A stretch of DNA of 64,000 nt, taken from Ailurus styani. Its lineage: Eukaryota > Chordata > Mammalia > Carnivora > Ailuridae. The first letter of the stretch is position 1; every line of letters starts with the position of its first letter. Shown here in pieces: positions 1 to 11,457 of the stretch. The translations under genes and the position numbers were made by a program. A model generated the notes under the pieces. It searched no databases and had not been told where the DNA came from. It saw only the letters and a program-made list of their open reading frames with translations. The stretch lies in the NCBI GenBank assembly GCA_002007465.1, contig LNAC01000064.1:4200448-4264447 (forward strand), in the 5' to 3' direction.

Positions 1-171
1 GATCTCAGGGTCCTGGGATCGAGGCCCACATCGGGCTCCCTGCTAGGCAGGGAGCCTGCTTCCCCCTCTCTCGCTGCCTGCCTCTGCCTACTTGTGATCT
101 CTCTCTCTCTCTCTGTGTCAAATAAATAAATAAAATCTTTAAAAAAAATAAAAAATAAATAAAAAATAAAA
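1..171 (+). mobile_element. Can-SINE, 5' part cut off by window edge
   Basis: The sequence starts inside the element at GATCTCAGGGTCCTGGGATC and carries the CT-rich region, AATAAATAAATAAAATC tail and an A-rich end. It is the standard tRNA-derived carnivore SINE, antisense to VPS13B. Confidence 0.93.
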
Positions 172-584
172 AGTTTATTTCAAGTAGTTAAAATATCCAA
201 GCCAAATTAAAAACACCATGAGAGCAAAAAACCTGATTTTTTTTCTCCTGTACTATATTTCCAGTACCTAACAAGTTACCTGGAATAATACCTAGGATAC
301 TACTTCACAGGTTGGACCCAGGAAGGAGTTTATCTCCTTCAGAAAAATGGCTCCATAATAATCCAACAAAGACAAATAAAATGGAAGAAATACAATCTAA
401 AAGAGTATCCCAAAATTTTGGAAGATGGCAAGCAAATGAGGAGACAGTCAGAAGGATGGAGGATTGTTCAATATATACTGGCAATTTCCTAGAGTTGGAG
501 ATACAAGTAGCCTTTTTAAAATTACCACCGACTGAGTTTGGTGTACTACCAGAAAAAGAATATCTACAATTTTCTGAAAAGGCT

Positions 585-955
585 ATTATTATTCTTTCAT
601 CCACTGATGGACATTTGGGTGGTTGTTTTTTAAAGGGTTTTTGTTTGCTTAAGTAATCTCTACACCTGACATAGAGCTCAAGAGTCAAGAGTCACATGCT
701 CTACCAACTGAGCCAGGCAGGCACCCCAAGTTGTTTCAACTCTTCAGCCATTGTAAATAATGCTTTTATGAACATTTGTGTACATCTATTTGAGCACAGT
801 TTCATTCTTTTGAGTATGCACCTAGATTTGAGTATGCACCCAGCAGTGGAACTGCTGCATCATAGGATTCTAAGTTTAACGTTTTAAGAAACCACCAAAC
901 TGTTTTCCACAATGATTGCACCGTTTTAAATTTCCACCAGATTCCCATTTGCTTT
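585..955 (-). mobile_element. Old L1 3' fragment, split by a SINE
   Basis: The flanks of the nested SINE read as minus-strand L1 3' sequence (the TGGACATTTGGGT..GTTGTTTC hallmark, then GTGGAACTGCTGCATCATA and the TTTTCCACAATG motif). An 18-bp local tandem duplication (GAGTATGCACC..) occurs at 812-840. Confidence 0.75.
628..727 (-). mobile_element. Short older Can-SINE inserted in L1
   Basis: Minus-strand tRNA-derived head (CTGAGCCAGGCAGGCACCCC complement) with a short body and no long CT region. It interrupts the L1 at a GTTGTTT duplicate. Confidence 0.8.
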
Positions 956-1214
956 TAACCAATTCCAACTAAGATCCCCCCACTGTCAAATCACTGGTCC
1001 TGTCAAGATCACCAACAATTCCCACAATGCCAAATCCAATAATCCATTCTCACAAATGACCTACTCTGTCAACTTTAAAACATTTATGGCACTCAGCTTC
1101 CAGATAGACACTCTTGGTTTCCTGCCTAACTTATTTTCAGTTTCCCACGCTATTTCTGCCTTTTCTTTCCAAATAATTAACATCACAGTGCCCCAGAACT
1201 TGGCCCTAGAACTT

Positions 1215-1215
<1 letters not shown>

Positions 1216-1251
<36 letters not shown>
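1216..1251. repeat. (CA)n microsatellite
   Basis: Uninterrupted CA dinucleotide run. Confidence 0.97.
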
Positions 1252-1253
<2 letters not shown>

Positions 1254-1284
1254 ATGTATATACATACATGTATATATTTTATTT

Positions 1285-1494
1285 CATTCTTTTTTATTCT
1301 TTATATTTTCATTCTTTTTTATGGCTGAATACTCCATTGCATACACACACACCCCCCACATCTTCTTGAGCTGCTTCCATAATTTAACTATTATAAATAA
1401 TGACGCAGTAAGCATAGAAGTGCATGTATGTCTTTGAATTAGGAACACCCTTTTAAGAAATAAAAAATTATTAGTATTTTGGCACCCTATGTGC
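1285..1494 (-). mobile_element. L1 3' segment, left arm of inverted pair
   Basis: On the minus strand this reads as L1 3' sequence: a first-person match to ...AAGATGTGG..(GT)n..ATTCAGCCATAAAAAAGAATG. It is highly similar, in opposite orientation, to 2853-3060, and both copies begin at the same GGTGCCAAAAT point. Confidence 0.82.
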
Positions 1495-1497
1495 CAA

Positions 1498-1686
1498 AAT
1501 ATACATATATATTTTACATATATATTTTTATATTTATACATATATATGTATATATACATATGTATATGTGTATATATACACATATATTTTATTTTATTTT
1601 AATGTATATTTAATTAGATTTATATCAATTTATTAAACTTATATAAATTTTGTTTAAATATATATATACATATATATATATATATG
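1498..1686. repeat. AT-rich low-complexity tract
   Basis: Long alternating TA/TATA with ACATA interruptions, probably expanded from an L1-flank microsatellite. Confidence 0.9.
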
Positions 1687-1699
1687 CTGATTCCAGTCT

Positions 1700-2735
1700 T
1701 AATAAAATCCTGACTCTCACTTATACACCCAGACCAAACTTCTAATCTGAACTCTAGATTCATTAATCCAACCCAACAGCTGTACTTGAATATACAGTGG
1801 GCATCTTAAACTTGTCCAAAACCAAACTCCTGATTTTATCTCAAACCTAATCCTCTCACAGTACTCCTCATGTCAAAAAATCCATACTCAATTCTTCTAC
1901 TTGCTCAGGAACTATCCTTGGATCCTCTTCATTTATGTCTCACAATAAAATCTATCAGGAAGTTCTGTCCTCTTGACCTTCAAAATACATCCAAAATCCA
2001 GTTACATTTCACCACTTCCCCTTGCTATCAGCCTAGTCCAGCAATCATTATCTTCTCCTTGCAAATTCCCATCTTCTTGTCTGATCTTATTTCTGCTTTT
2101 GCTCCCTACAATCCATTCTCAACAGAACAACCAGTGAAGCAGTTTAAAACATAACTCAGATCACCCTGTAACTACTATACCAAAAACTGTCCAAGAACTT
2201 CCTATCTCACTTAGGATTAATGACCAAGTCCCTAATCTAAAGCGACCTACGCAGTCTGACAATTTATGGATCTCTCCCCAATTCCATCACCTCTCTAACC
2301 TGATTTTATACTACTTCCAGTTTAGCCCACTCTGCTCTGGCCCCACTGGCTTCTTTACTATTCCTTGAACTTTTGGCATCTTCATATTTTCTACGTTTAG
2401 AATATTCATTCCTATGTATCTACAAAGCTTTTTCTTTCATGATCTTTGCTTAAAGGTCCCCTTCCTATTAAGGCCTTCCCTGATCACCCAATTGTAAACT
2501 GCATAATCCCTTCCTATCTAATGGACACATTCATTATTCCTCTTCCCTCTTTTTCTACATAACCCTTATCATAAATGGGTATACTAAGTAGCTTATTTGC
2601 TTATAATGACAATTTATATTTTAAGAGGCAGGGATATCTATCTCATCTGTTCACAGGGTACCCTTAAAGAAAAAAACAATGCCTGGCACATAGAAGGCTT
2701 TAGTAAGTATTTATTGAATGAATTAGATACTATTC
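1700..2735 (+). mobile_element. LINE L2, 3' part
   Basis: Ancient L2 3' end on the plus strand. Hallmarks are CACTCTGCTCTGGCCCCACT with GGCTTCTTTACT, TCTTTGCTTAAAGGTCCCC, AAGGCCTTCCCTGATCACCC, and the terminal AATGCCTGGCACATAGAAGG followed by TATTTATTGAATGAAT. At about 1 kb this is a long copy for an L2 remnant. Confidence 0.85.
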
Positions 2736-2852
2736 AAGAATATTACATCTGTGATAATACTATTAATAAAAAGCCAAGAATTAAATACTCGAAATTAAGT
2801 TTGGGCTATAACTGAGAGGTAAATAAGACAATGTATGATCCAAGAACACATA

Positions 2853-2978
2853 GAGGGTGCCAAAATTTTATATTTCTTAAAAGGGTGTTCCTAATTCAAA
2901 GAGATATATGCACTTCTATGCTTATTGCAGCATTATTTACAGTAGTTAAATTATGGAAGCAGCTCAAGAAGATGTGGG

Positions 2979-3023
<45 letters not shown>

Positions 3024-3420
3024 CAATGCAGTATTCAGCCATAAAAAAGAATGAAATTGTTCCATTTGCAATGACATGAACAGAACAAGAGGGTATAATG
3101 CTAAGCAAAATAAGTCAGTCAGAGATTTCACTCGTGGATTTTAAGCAACATATGAGTAAACAAGAAAGCAAAGGGGTGGGCGGGGGAGAGGGGGGGAAGA
3201 GAGACAAACTAAGAAACAGACTCTTAACTACATAGAACAAACTCATGGTTACCAGAGGGGAGGTGGGTAGAGAGATGGGTGAGAAAGGCGATGGGGATTA
3301 GAGAGCGCACTTGCGATGAGCACTGAATGATATATGGAAGGGCTGAATCACTATACTGTACACCTGAAACCAATATAACACTGTATGCTAACTAACTGGA
3401 ATTAAAAACTTAATATAAAA
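2853..3420 (+). mobile_element. L1 3' end, right arm of inverted pair
   Basis: Plus-strand L1 3' end: ATTATTTACAGTAGTTAAATT, a (TG)n expansion at 2982-3020, ATTCAGCCATAAAAAAGAAT, ATAAGTCAGTCAGAGA, then the purine-rich 3' UTR and ATTAAAAACTTAATAT tail. Its first 200 bp mirror 1285-1494. Confidence 0.9.
2982..3020. repeat. (TG)n microsatellite inside L1
   Basis: TG dinucleotide run within the L1 at the position where carnivore L1 copies commonly carry a GT-rich stretch. The opposing copy has a short version at 1343-1358. Confidence 0.95.
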
Positions 3421-4014
3421 AAATTAAAGTGTTCACTCTACTATTCTTTAACTGGAAAATATTATACAGTCTCTTTTGACTGTATACTTTATATATATTT
3501 GTTAATGGAGACAGTAGTCAAAGTATGTGAAACACTGCTTAAAAACCAAGTTAAATGAGGACCTAGAAAAGAAACAAGATTATCTCGAAGAGTAAAAGAG
3601 GTGAGAAAAGAGTGAAATTTTATGTAAAGAGCCCTTTAAAGAAATTTTGTAATGAAAGAGAGTCAGAGATCAAACAGTAATTAGAGGTATATATGAATTC
3701 ATGGGAGAGGTTTTATTGCAATTCTTTTTTTAATGGAAATATAAAGGCATCTTTGTTTGACAATTTGAAGATTCAGCAGGAAGAGAAACTTTCCATGAAA
3801 CTGATAAAAAATAAAGTAGAAAAGGCTTTAAGATAATAGAAAAATATCAAAATTTAGAGTCAGATGAGGGAACACAATTTTATGAAATAAAGATTGCTAG
3901 ACCATCTTACATCTACTAAGTATAAAACAAACTTTAAACTAGATCCTTTCCAGAAATCAAAATTTATGCATTAAAGTTGAAAGAAATATGAACAGCAAGA
4001 AAGAAGAAACCTAC

Positions 4015-4283
4015 TTTGAAAGTCACAGTTGCCTTTGTGCAGTAAAATCCTATAGACACAATAGGATCCCTCAAAGTCTGTGCTTTTTGCTGATGCGTAG
4101 TTGATGTAGGATCATTCCCAAGGAAGTCTTCCTCGCCATCATCATAACTCACAATTGCAGGCACAAATGACCAGGCCCACGATACCCATCCCTGTGACTG
4201 TTCATCCTCCTGCTGTGAATACAGCTCTTGGCCTTTGTACTGAGCAGGATACTGCATATCTATTCTTGTTTCATCTTCAGCAC
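4015..4283 (-). CDS. VPS13B: VPS13B exon 8 (internal coding exon)
   Basis: This 269-bp exon completes the Gly codon and reads A-E-D-E-T-R-I-D-M-Q-Y, then a Gln/Glu-rich linker, W-V-S-W-A-W-S-F-V-P-A-I-V, an acidic D-D-G-E-E-D segment, and ends T-V-T-F-K. The W-V-S-W-A-W-S motif is a good fingerprint for VPS13-family proteins (a similar WxxWxW element occurs after the N-terminal region in paralogues), so the assignment is firm. The acceptor is TTTTGATAG|GTGCTG and the donor TTCAAA|GTAGGT. Phase in is 1, out 0, ending near codon 402 (c.1206 by recall). Two gene-sense Can-SINEs sit in the 600 bp upstream. The next exon (human L-T-E-M-Q-V...) was not found down to position 1. Confidence 0.95.
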
Positions 4284-4429
4284 CTATCAAAATAAAGTCA
4301 TTTTAAATAAATCAAGAGGATTTAACTAAAAGGAAAATTAAGAATGTAAATTTTATAAAAATGTTTCTCCCACATCCTTCTTTCCACATATAAATTATAA
4401 AATAAGTTATACAATGGTTATTATTTTTT

Positions 4430-4611
4430 TTTAAGATTTTATTTATTTGACAGAGAGATCACAAGTAGGCAAAGAGCCAGGCAGAGAGAGAGGAAGAAGC
4501 AGGCTCCCTGCTGAGCAAGGAGCCCGATGCGGGGCTTCATTTCAGGACCCTGAGATCATGACCTAAGCCCAAGGCAGAGGCTTTAATCCACTGAGCCACC
4601 CAGGCGCCCCA
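4430..4611 (-). mobile_element. Can-SINE (gene-sense) near exon 8
   Basis: Full-length minus-strand SINE with a T-rich tail at the low-coordinate end and a GCCACCCAGGCGCCCC head. Target-site duplication ACAATGGTTATTATTTTTT at 4411-4429 and 4612-4630 is perfect, so the insertion is recent. Confidence 0.97.
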
Positions 4612-4662
4612 ACAATGGTTATTATTTTTTGAAACCAGTAATATAGCATTACTACTTTCAAG

Positions 4663-4856
4663 TTGTTGGGTTTTTTTTTTTTAAGATTTTTTTTATTTAC
4701 TCGACAGAGAAAGAGCACACACGCAAGACAGAATGCAGGCGGGGGGGGGGGGGCAGAAGCAGGGGGAGAAGGAGGCTCCCCACTGAGCCAGGGTCCTGGG
4801 ATCATGACCTGAGCCAAAGGCAGACGCTTAACTGACTGAGCCACCCCAGGCACTCC
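4663..4856 (-). mobile_element. Can-SINE (gene-sense), second copy
   Basis: Minus-strand SINE with a 13-G run at 4740-4752 in its purine-rich body. Target-site duplication ACTACTTTCAAG at 4651-4662 and 4857-4868. Confidence 0.96.
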
Positions 4857-6559
4857 ACTACTTTCAAGGTTCTACATGTTGTACTATGCTAATCCCCTTC
4901 CATAGTCCACAATTAATGTTCTATAGGACACAGTTTATAACATAATTCTAAATGTATTTGCTAAACACAAAGAATAAATTCATCTTTAGCATTCCACTAA
5001 TTAAAAACTTCCTCCCCAAAATAAGGCTAAAGTGCTGAGAAACTGACTTTTCTCAGAAACACAGTGTCAGAAATATCCAAGAAAAGTTCTTTATTTCCTG
5101 ATGCACCCAATAAAGAAAATGTCAGCCACTCCTAGGCAAAAGGCACCCCCAAAAAGAACTATCCCTACCCATGAAAGTAAATATTATAATAGAATTATTC
5201 TTACATGAAGTTAAAAAAAATAGTGTTGGTGATTCTTATTAGTAGGAACATAAATTAGTACCTTTCCTATTCTACATATGAAAAAATTATAGCAAATTAC
5301 TTTCATTTGGTTAGAAATTGGCAAAGGATTTAGATTCCAACCATTCCAACTCATTCTACCTTCATAAAGACAAACTGCAAAGTCCATTAACATTATCCTA
5401 ACAATACAAACAAAAAAAAGCCTATCATGGAATTTAGAAAAAAAAATCACTTTTTAGAAAATTCATGGTATAAGCAGTCTCCAGCAGATTCAAGTATATT
5501 TACTCTTCAGTGATAAATCTATAATACATACACTTCATTAAATATCACCTTCATTCAGAGCCAGATTTCTGGCTAGAAAAACTTCGTAACTTTTTAAATC
5601 CTTATGACAGGAGACTCTTGGAATATCCCATATGTATAGTTTATGAAACATGGCCATTTACCTTAGTTCATCTGCGAAGGAAAAGACTTGGTAAGTAGTA
5701 ACTAAAGAACCTAACATAGAGTACTAAGATACTTTAGCCATTTTACTTCAAAATAAATTATGAAAATTACAAATCCAAAAAATATTTTGTAATTAAAACA
5801 GAAGTATCCACTGCTTGATCTTGTGAAACAAAAGAAACAGCAATAAAAATCGGCCACTATTACTTATAGTTAATTAAAAATTAGGAGAGATTTTGATGAA
5901 AGATGCTTCTGAACTTTCAAATCTTTGATCACTGCCTTGCAGAAAGAATGAATTAGAGCCTTGAAAAGAAAAAAGCATCTCCCTAATTTCTGGCTAGAAT
6001 TTCCTAAAATATTCTTTTCCTTTGGAAGAGTGCATCTTAATCTGGGGCCCTTGGATAGAATTCAGGAACTGCATGAATTCTGGTGGAAAAATATATATTA
6101 AGTATTTAAAATGTATCACTTATAATTATGAATGTAGGTAACAAATTGCAGTTGCATAGTTTAATTATAAAGGTAAGTAACAAATCACAGTTGCATTACC
6201 ATCAACTATAAAAATCTATAAAAATCAGATCAAACAACAGTTGTGAGGCTATCTCAAAATATCAAAATATGTGTTCATTCATCTCTGAACAAGAGAGACC
6301 TGTTCAGAGAGAGCTACTCATATCCGCAGAGGGTCCCACTCCAGGACTCAGCTGACTATTAATCAATTTCATGCAAGGAAACTACTGAGGCCACGAAAAG
6401 AACCATCGGAAAAAAGCCAAGAAAACAACCCCTAAGACTTACAAAAAAGTGCAACTAGTTTGTGATCTCAGCAGGAAGAAAGAAAAAACCTTTAATTCAT
6501 TAGGCATCTAGAAAGTACTCAAAAGGTGGACTGTCAGTAGTAAGACAAAACTGGCCTTA

Positions 6560-8400
6560 AGCTAGTGGCAGCTTTGATCCCAACTAAAAAATATTGAAAG
6601 CAAGACAAGTGAATTAAATTATTTGCAAGTAACTTAACTTTTTGCTCCAGCACCCAACAAGATAAAGTTCACAATGTGTGGCATCAAATTAAAAATTATC
6701 AGGCATACGAAGAAGAAAATATATATAACATAGATAAGGAAAAAAAGTCAACAAAAAAGATATCTAGCAATGACACAGTTTAACATTAGTAAACACAGAC
6801 ATTAAAACAGCTATATAAATAAAATGAGATATTTAAGAAAGCATAAACCAAGGAGAAATATGATATTTCTTAACAGTCCAAACTTCTAGAAATGAAAAAT
6901 GCAGTATCTGAGATGAAATAAAAACTAGCTATGATTAATAGATTAGATACAGAAGATTAGTGAACAAGAACAGAAATAGAAACTCAACAGTCAAAGGAAA
7001 AAGAACAAAAATGAACAAGAGCATGAGAGAGTTCTGCTGAACTTCCAAGAAGCCTAATATTCATATAATTAGTCTCCAAAGGAGAGAAAAACAGTTCAGA
7101 AATAATGCCCACAAATTTTCTAAATATATATGAAAACTATAAACCCAGAGACCTAAAAACCTTAATGTATTCCAAACACAAGTAACATGAAGAAAGGATA
7201 CCACTGCATATCAAAAATTAAGATTCTTAAAACCTTCTGCAAAGAGGTTCACAGGCCTGACCAGAACATCAAAGGAATCCACAGCACCCACAATAAAAGG
7301 ATTCCTGCTTAGACAGATGAGAAAACTAATTCCAACTACTCTGCAAAGAGTTGCTTTCTCCCTTTTCTGACGCAGAAGAAAAACCTAGTCACTTCTTAGA
7401 AGAGAAAACAATGATAAAGGAAAAATGTGAAAGCTACATTTAATCAAAATTTAAAACTCTTCTCGAGACACCTATTAAAAAATGAATTAGTCAGTCACAA
7501 GCTAGCAAAAAATATTCCCAGAACATGTGTATGACAAAGGATTTGAATTCAAAACATATTAAAAAATTACAAATAGGTAATGAAACCCAACAAAGTTTTA
7601 AAAATAGGCCAACAGGTAACATAATCTTCACAAATGTAAATATATTAATGGTCAATAACCACATGAAAACCTTCAAAATAACTGCTCATCAATGAAATGC
7701 AAATTAAAAGTACAATGAGATACCACAACACATCCATCAGAATGGCAAAGAATAAAAAAAAAAAAGACAGATAACACCAAATGTTGGCAAAGATGTGGAA
7801 CAACCGGAACTCTCCTACAATGTTGTGGGAATGTAAAACAGCACACCCAGCACAACCTCAACATACAATTCCACTGTTAGGTATCTACCCAGGAGAAAGT
7901 ACAGCACAGGTCTACAAGAGACCTACAGAAGAATGTCCAGGACAGCTTTATTTATAATAGCCAAAACTGGAAACACCACAAATATCCACCAACAGGAAAA
8001 TGGCAAAAATAAACTATGGTATATTCATACAATGTATCTAGCAATAAAAAGGAAAGAACGACTGATATATGCAACAACACAGATGAATCCCTAAAATATT
8101 ATACCTTCAGGGCAGTGAAAATACTCTGGATGAAATCATAATGATGGCCATATGTCATTATACATTTGCCAAAACCCAAAGAACGTCAAACACCAAGAAT
8201 GAACCATAAGGTTAATTATGGACTCTGGGTAACAATGATGTGTCAATGTAGTTACATTAGTTGTAGTACATGTGTTATATACTACATCTCAGACAGGATG
8301 TTGATAATGGGGAAGGCAATGCATATGTTAGGGCAGGGAGTACATGGGAAATCTCAGTACCTACCATTCAATTTTGTTGTGAACCTAAAACCTAAAAAAA
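6560..8400 (+). mobile_element. Old L1 (5'/ORF1-region plus 3' end), decayed
   Basis: Plus strand. Positions 6560-7450 resemble the L1M 5' and ORF1-proximal region (CTTCTAGAAATGAAAAATGC, GATGAAATAAAAACT, AAACTATAAACCCAGAGA). Positions 7660-8400 are the ORF2 end and 3' region (TGCAAATTAAAAGTACAATG, CAGCTTTATTTATAATAGCC, CTGATATATGCAACAACACA). The catalytic part of ORF2 is missing, so this may be one deleted element or two. No ORF survives. Confidence 0.7.
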
Positions 8401-8620
8401 ACTAAAAGAAAATTAAATTTTAAGTAAAAATAATTAAAAGTAAAAAAGATTATTATGCTTAATGAAAGAATCCTTTCAAAAGAGTTCCTACTATATTTGA
8501 TTTATATGAAATTCTAGCATCAACAGAACTTTTTTTTTTTTTAATTCAGACAAGTGTTTTCCTGAGTGGAAGTGCAGGATGTGAGGTGATTAGAAAGGGG
8601 CAAAAGAAAAGTTTTTTGAG

Positions 8621-8811
8621 GGCGCCTGGGTGGCTCAGTGGGTTAAAGCATCTGCCTTCGGCTCAGGTCATGATCTCAGGGTCCTGGGATCGAGCCCCGC
8701 ATCGGGCTCTCTGCTCAGCGGGAAGCCTGCTTCCTCCTCTCTCTCTGCCTGCCTCTCTACCTACTTGTGATCTCTCTCTCTGTCAAATAAATAAATAAAA
8801 TTTTTAAAAAA
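8621..8811 (+). mobile_element. Can-SINE, young copy
   Basis: Full-length with head GGCGCCTGGGTGGCTCAGTG and poly(A). Perfect target-site duplication AAAAGAAAAGTTTTTTGAG at 8602-8620, repeated after the tail. Confidence 0.97.
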
Positions 8812-8880
8812 AAAAAAAGAAAAGTTTTTTGAGATACTGATAAATCTGTATCTTTTTACTTTTTAAAAACAATATTAACT

Positions 8881-8940
8881 TTTATTGATTAGCAAGTATT
8901 TTATTGATTAGCAAATATTTTTTATTGATTAGCAAGTATT
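8881..8940. repeat. Three tandem copies of a 20-bp unit
   Basis: TTTATTGATTAGCAAGTATT is repeated three times with one or two changes in the middle copy. Confidence 0.93.
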
Positions 8941-9149
8941 ACCCACTACCAAATATGCTGAAAAAAAATCTATAGTTCCACTAGTAAGAAAGAAATGGTT
9001 ATACAGACAACATTTTGGTGTATATCTTCCCAGGTTTTTCTGGAATCTATGCTATTTTCCATAAAATCTGTATCTTATGGGTGTTGTATATCACACAGGT
9101 ATACTCATTTCTCAAAACTTAAACACTATACTTAAGATTTATGCATTTC

Positions 9150-9464
9150 ATAAGTCAATCAGAAAGACAATTATCATATGACCTCTCTGATACGAGGAAT
9201 TTGAGAGGCAGAGCAGGGGGTTGTGAGTAGTAGGGAAGGAAAAAAATGAAACAAGATGGGATCGGGAAGGATAAACCATAGGAGACTCTTAATCTCTCAA
9301 AACAAACTGAGGGTTACTGGGGGTTCGGGGGTAGGGATAGGGTGGCTGGGTTATGGACATTGGGGAGGGTTTGAGCTATGGTGAGTGTTGCGAAATGTGT
9401 AAGCCTGATGACCGAGAGACCTGTACCCCAGGGCAAATAATACATTATATGTAATTTAAAAAAA
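9150..9464 (+). mobile_element. Young 5'-truncated L1 3' end
   Basis: Carnivore L1 3' UTR (GAGACTCTTAATCTCTCAAA, AAACTGAGGGTTACTGGGGG, ATAATACATTATATGTAAT) with poly(A). Target-site duplication AAGATTTATGCATTTC at 9134-9149 and 9465-9480. Confidence 0.95.
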
Positions 9465-9853
9465 AAGATTTATGCATTTCCCTTTGTAAATCACACCCTC
9501 AAAAAAATAAAAGGAACCATGAATAAATACAAACTCTAGTTAACAATACGCTGCTGAAGTCTAGGGGTGAAATGTACTGATGTTTAACCTACTTTGAAAC
9601 CCATCAAAAGCACTGGTTGAACTGTTGAAGAGAGAAGTTGGATGAACAGTTATGTGATAAAGCAAATTTAACAAAACATTAAGTATAGAATCTACATGAT
9701 GGGTATATGGGTGTGCACTGGATAATACATGTTCTACTTTTCTATATATTTGAAATTTGTCATAATAGCATGTTGGAAAAAATTGAGCACTTTCTGGTGC
9801 TAGGTTTTGTTCTAGATGTTAGATATTATTCCTGTTTCAGGAGTTCATTGTCT

Positions 9854-10062
9854 TGGGGTGCCTGGGTGGCTCAGTCGGTTAAGGTCTGCCTTCGGATCAG
9901 GTCATGATCTCAGGGTCCTGAGATCAAGTCCTGCAACAAGTCCAGCCTCAGGCTCCCTGCTCAGCGGTGAGTCTGCTTCTCCCTCTCCCTGTGTAGCTCC
10001 CCCTACTTGTGCTCTCTTGCTCTCTCCCTGTCAAATGAATAAATAAAATCATGTTTTAGACC
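9854..10062 (+). mobile_element. Can-SINE
   Basis: Full-length plus SINE flanked by GTTCATTGTCT at 9843-9853 and again at about 10064. Confidence 0.96.
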
Positions 10063-10149
10063 TGTTCATTGTCTAACAGGAATTCACTGTCCAGTGTGAA
10101 GTAAAGGTGTTTTATATGTACATAGACTTATTAATTAATGTTATTCCCT

Positions 10150-10925
10150 AAGCTTTTAAAGTAATAGTTTTTCATAAGCTGTAATTTCATGTTTAGAAGT
10201 GTACAATTCAGTGTTTTTAGTATAAACACAAAGTTGTGCAACCATCATCACTATCCAATTTTAGAACACTTTCATCACTCTAAAAAGAACATCTCTACCC
10301 ATTAGTAGTCACTCCCCATTTCCTTCTCTCCCCAGGCCCTGGTTACTAATCTACTGTCTAATTCTATGGAATTGGTTATATGGACATTTCATATAAATGG
10401 AATCATACAATGCGTCCCTTTATAACTGGCTGCTTTCACTTAAGATATTTTTAAAGTTCATCATGTTGTAGCATGTATCATTTTTTCTTTCTTTTGTATG
10501 ACTGAATAATATTCTAGAGTATGGATATATCACAATCATTTATGCATTCATCAGGTGATGGACATTTGGGTTGTTTCACTTTTTGGTTATCACGAATAAT
10601 GTTGCCATTTAACATTCACATGTGAGTTTTTATATGGACATATTTTATCAATTCTTTTGCATATATACCTTAGAGTGGAAGTGCTGGGTCATATGAGTGG
10701 AAGTCCTGGATCATATGGTAATTCTATGTACAATTTTTAAAGGAACTAGGTTGTTTTCCATAACAGCTATACCATTTTACATTCCCACAACCAACATAAA
10801 GGTTACAACTTCTCTACAACCTTGCCAACACTTGTCATTATGTGTCTTTTGATTATAGTTACGCCAGTGGCCTTGAAGTGATGTCTCACTGTGGTTTTAA
10901 GGAACCATCTTTTAATCTCTGTGTT
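10150..10925 (-). mobile_element. Old L1 3' region
   Basis: Minus-strand ancient L1: GTACAATTCAGTGTTTTTAG, CAACCATCATCACTATCCAA, TGACTGAATAATATTCTAGA, TGATGGACATTTGGGTTGTT. A 22-bp local duplication (GTGGAAGTGCTGGGTCATAT / GTGGAAGTCCTGGATCATAT) lies at about 10676-10718. Confidence 0.88.
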
Positions 10926-11457
10926 ATTCCACATTACCAATGTTCAGCACATTCAGTAGACTTTAGTAAAAAAGTATAATGAACTGAATAATTTAGGTTA
11001 ACCCACTAGTATCCTTCAATGAAATATATACTCCATTAATAATGTCTAATTAATTAACTAGGTATCCTCCAATGAAGCACACAGTTAAGTGTAACTATAG
11101 TTAAATACAATTACATATAATAACAAAGTATATCTAACTCCGTTGTAACTCTTGGCAAGCCTTTACAAAAAATTAACAATACCACAGTTTATTAGGAAAT
11201 GTTGATGTTGCATTACCTTAACTTTTATACTGAACATTTATACCTATTAGCAATATTAGTTACTTTTAGAATGTAAAAAGAAAATCACAGTAATATCCAA
11301 CATGTAAAGAAAAAAAAAATCAAGTAGTGTTAAACAACCACAATAAAATCATCCCATCATATTGGATCACTGCAAAATTCAACCTAATGTTTTAAAGTTT
11401 CACAATGGTGAAAACACATATAAACAAATAAACAAATAAAGTTTTTGTTATATTTAC

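Larger units (their letters stand above)
1..4014 (-). other. VPS13B intron 8 (partial) contents
   Basis: No exon 9 was found here. The stretch contains a cut-off SINE (1-171), an old L1 3' fragment with a nested SINE (585-955), an inverted pair of L1 3' segments (1285-1494 and 2853-3420), AT-rich and CA/TG simple repeats, and an L2 element (1700-2735). Positions 172-584, 956-1215 and 3421-4014 show nothing I recognise. Confidence 0.7.
4284..11457 (-). other. VPS13B intron 7 contents
   Basis: About 7.2 kb of intron. Recognised contents are two gene-sense SINEs (4430-4856), an old L1 (about 6560-8400), a SINE (8621-8811), a 20-bp triplicate (8881-8940), a young L1 3' end (9150-9464), a SINE (9854-10062) and an old L1 3' end (10150-10925). 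Positions 4869-6550 and 10926-11457 are AT-rich sequence in which I see no gene or known repeat. Positions 9530-9780 resemble a decayed L1 3' end, but weakly. Confidence 0.7.

Noticed and set aside
305..688. Opposing 127- and 114-codon ORFs
   Set aside because: They overlap on both strands, run into an old L1 and a SINE, and match no protein I know.
1870..2154. 94-codon plus-strand ORF
   Set aside because: It falls inside an L2 3' region and has no conserved domain.
1..4014. VPS13B exon 9
   Set aside because: No minus-strand sequence beginning L-T-E-M-Q-V after an acceptor was seen.
8881..8940. CRISPR-like array
   Set aside because: The three 20-bp units are directly adjacent with no spacers, and the genome is mammalian.
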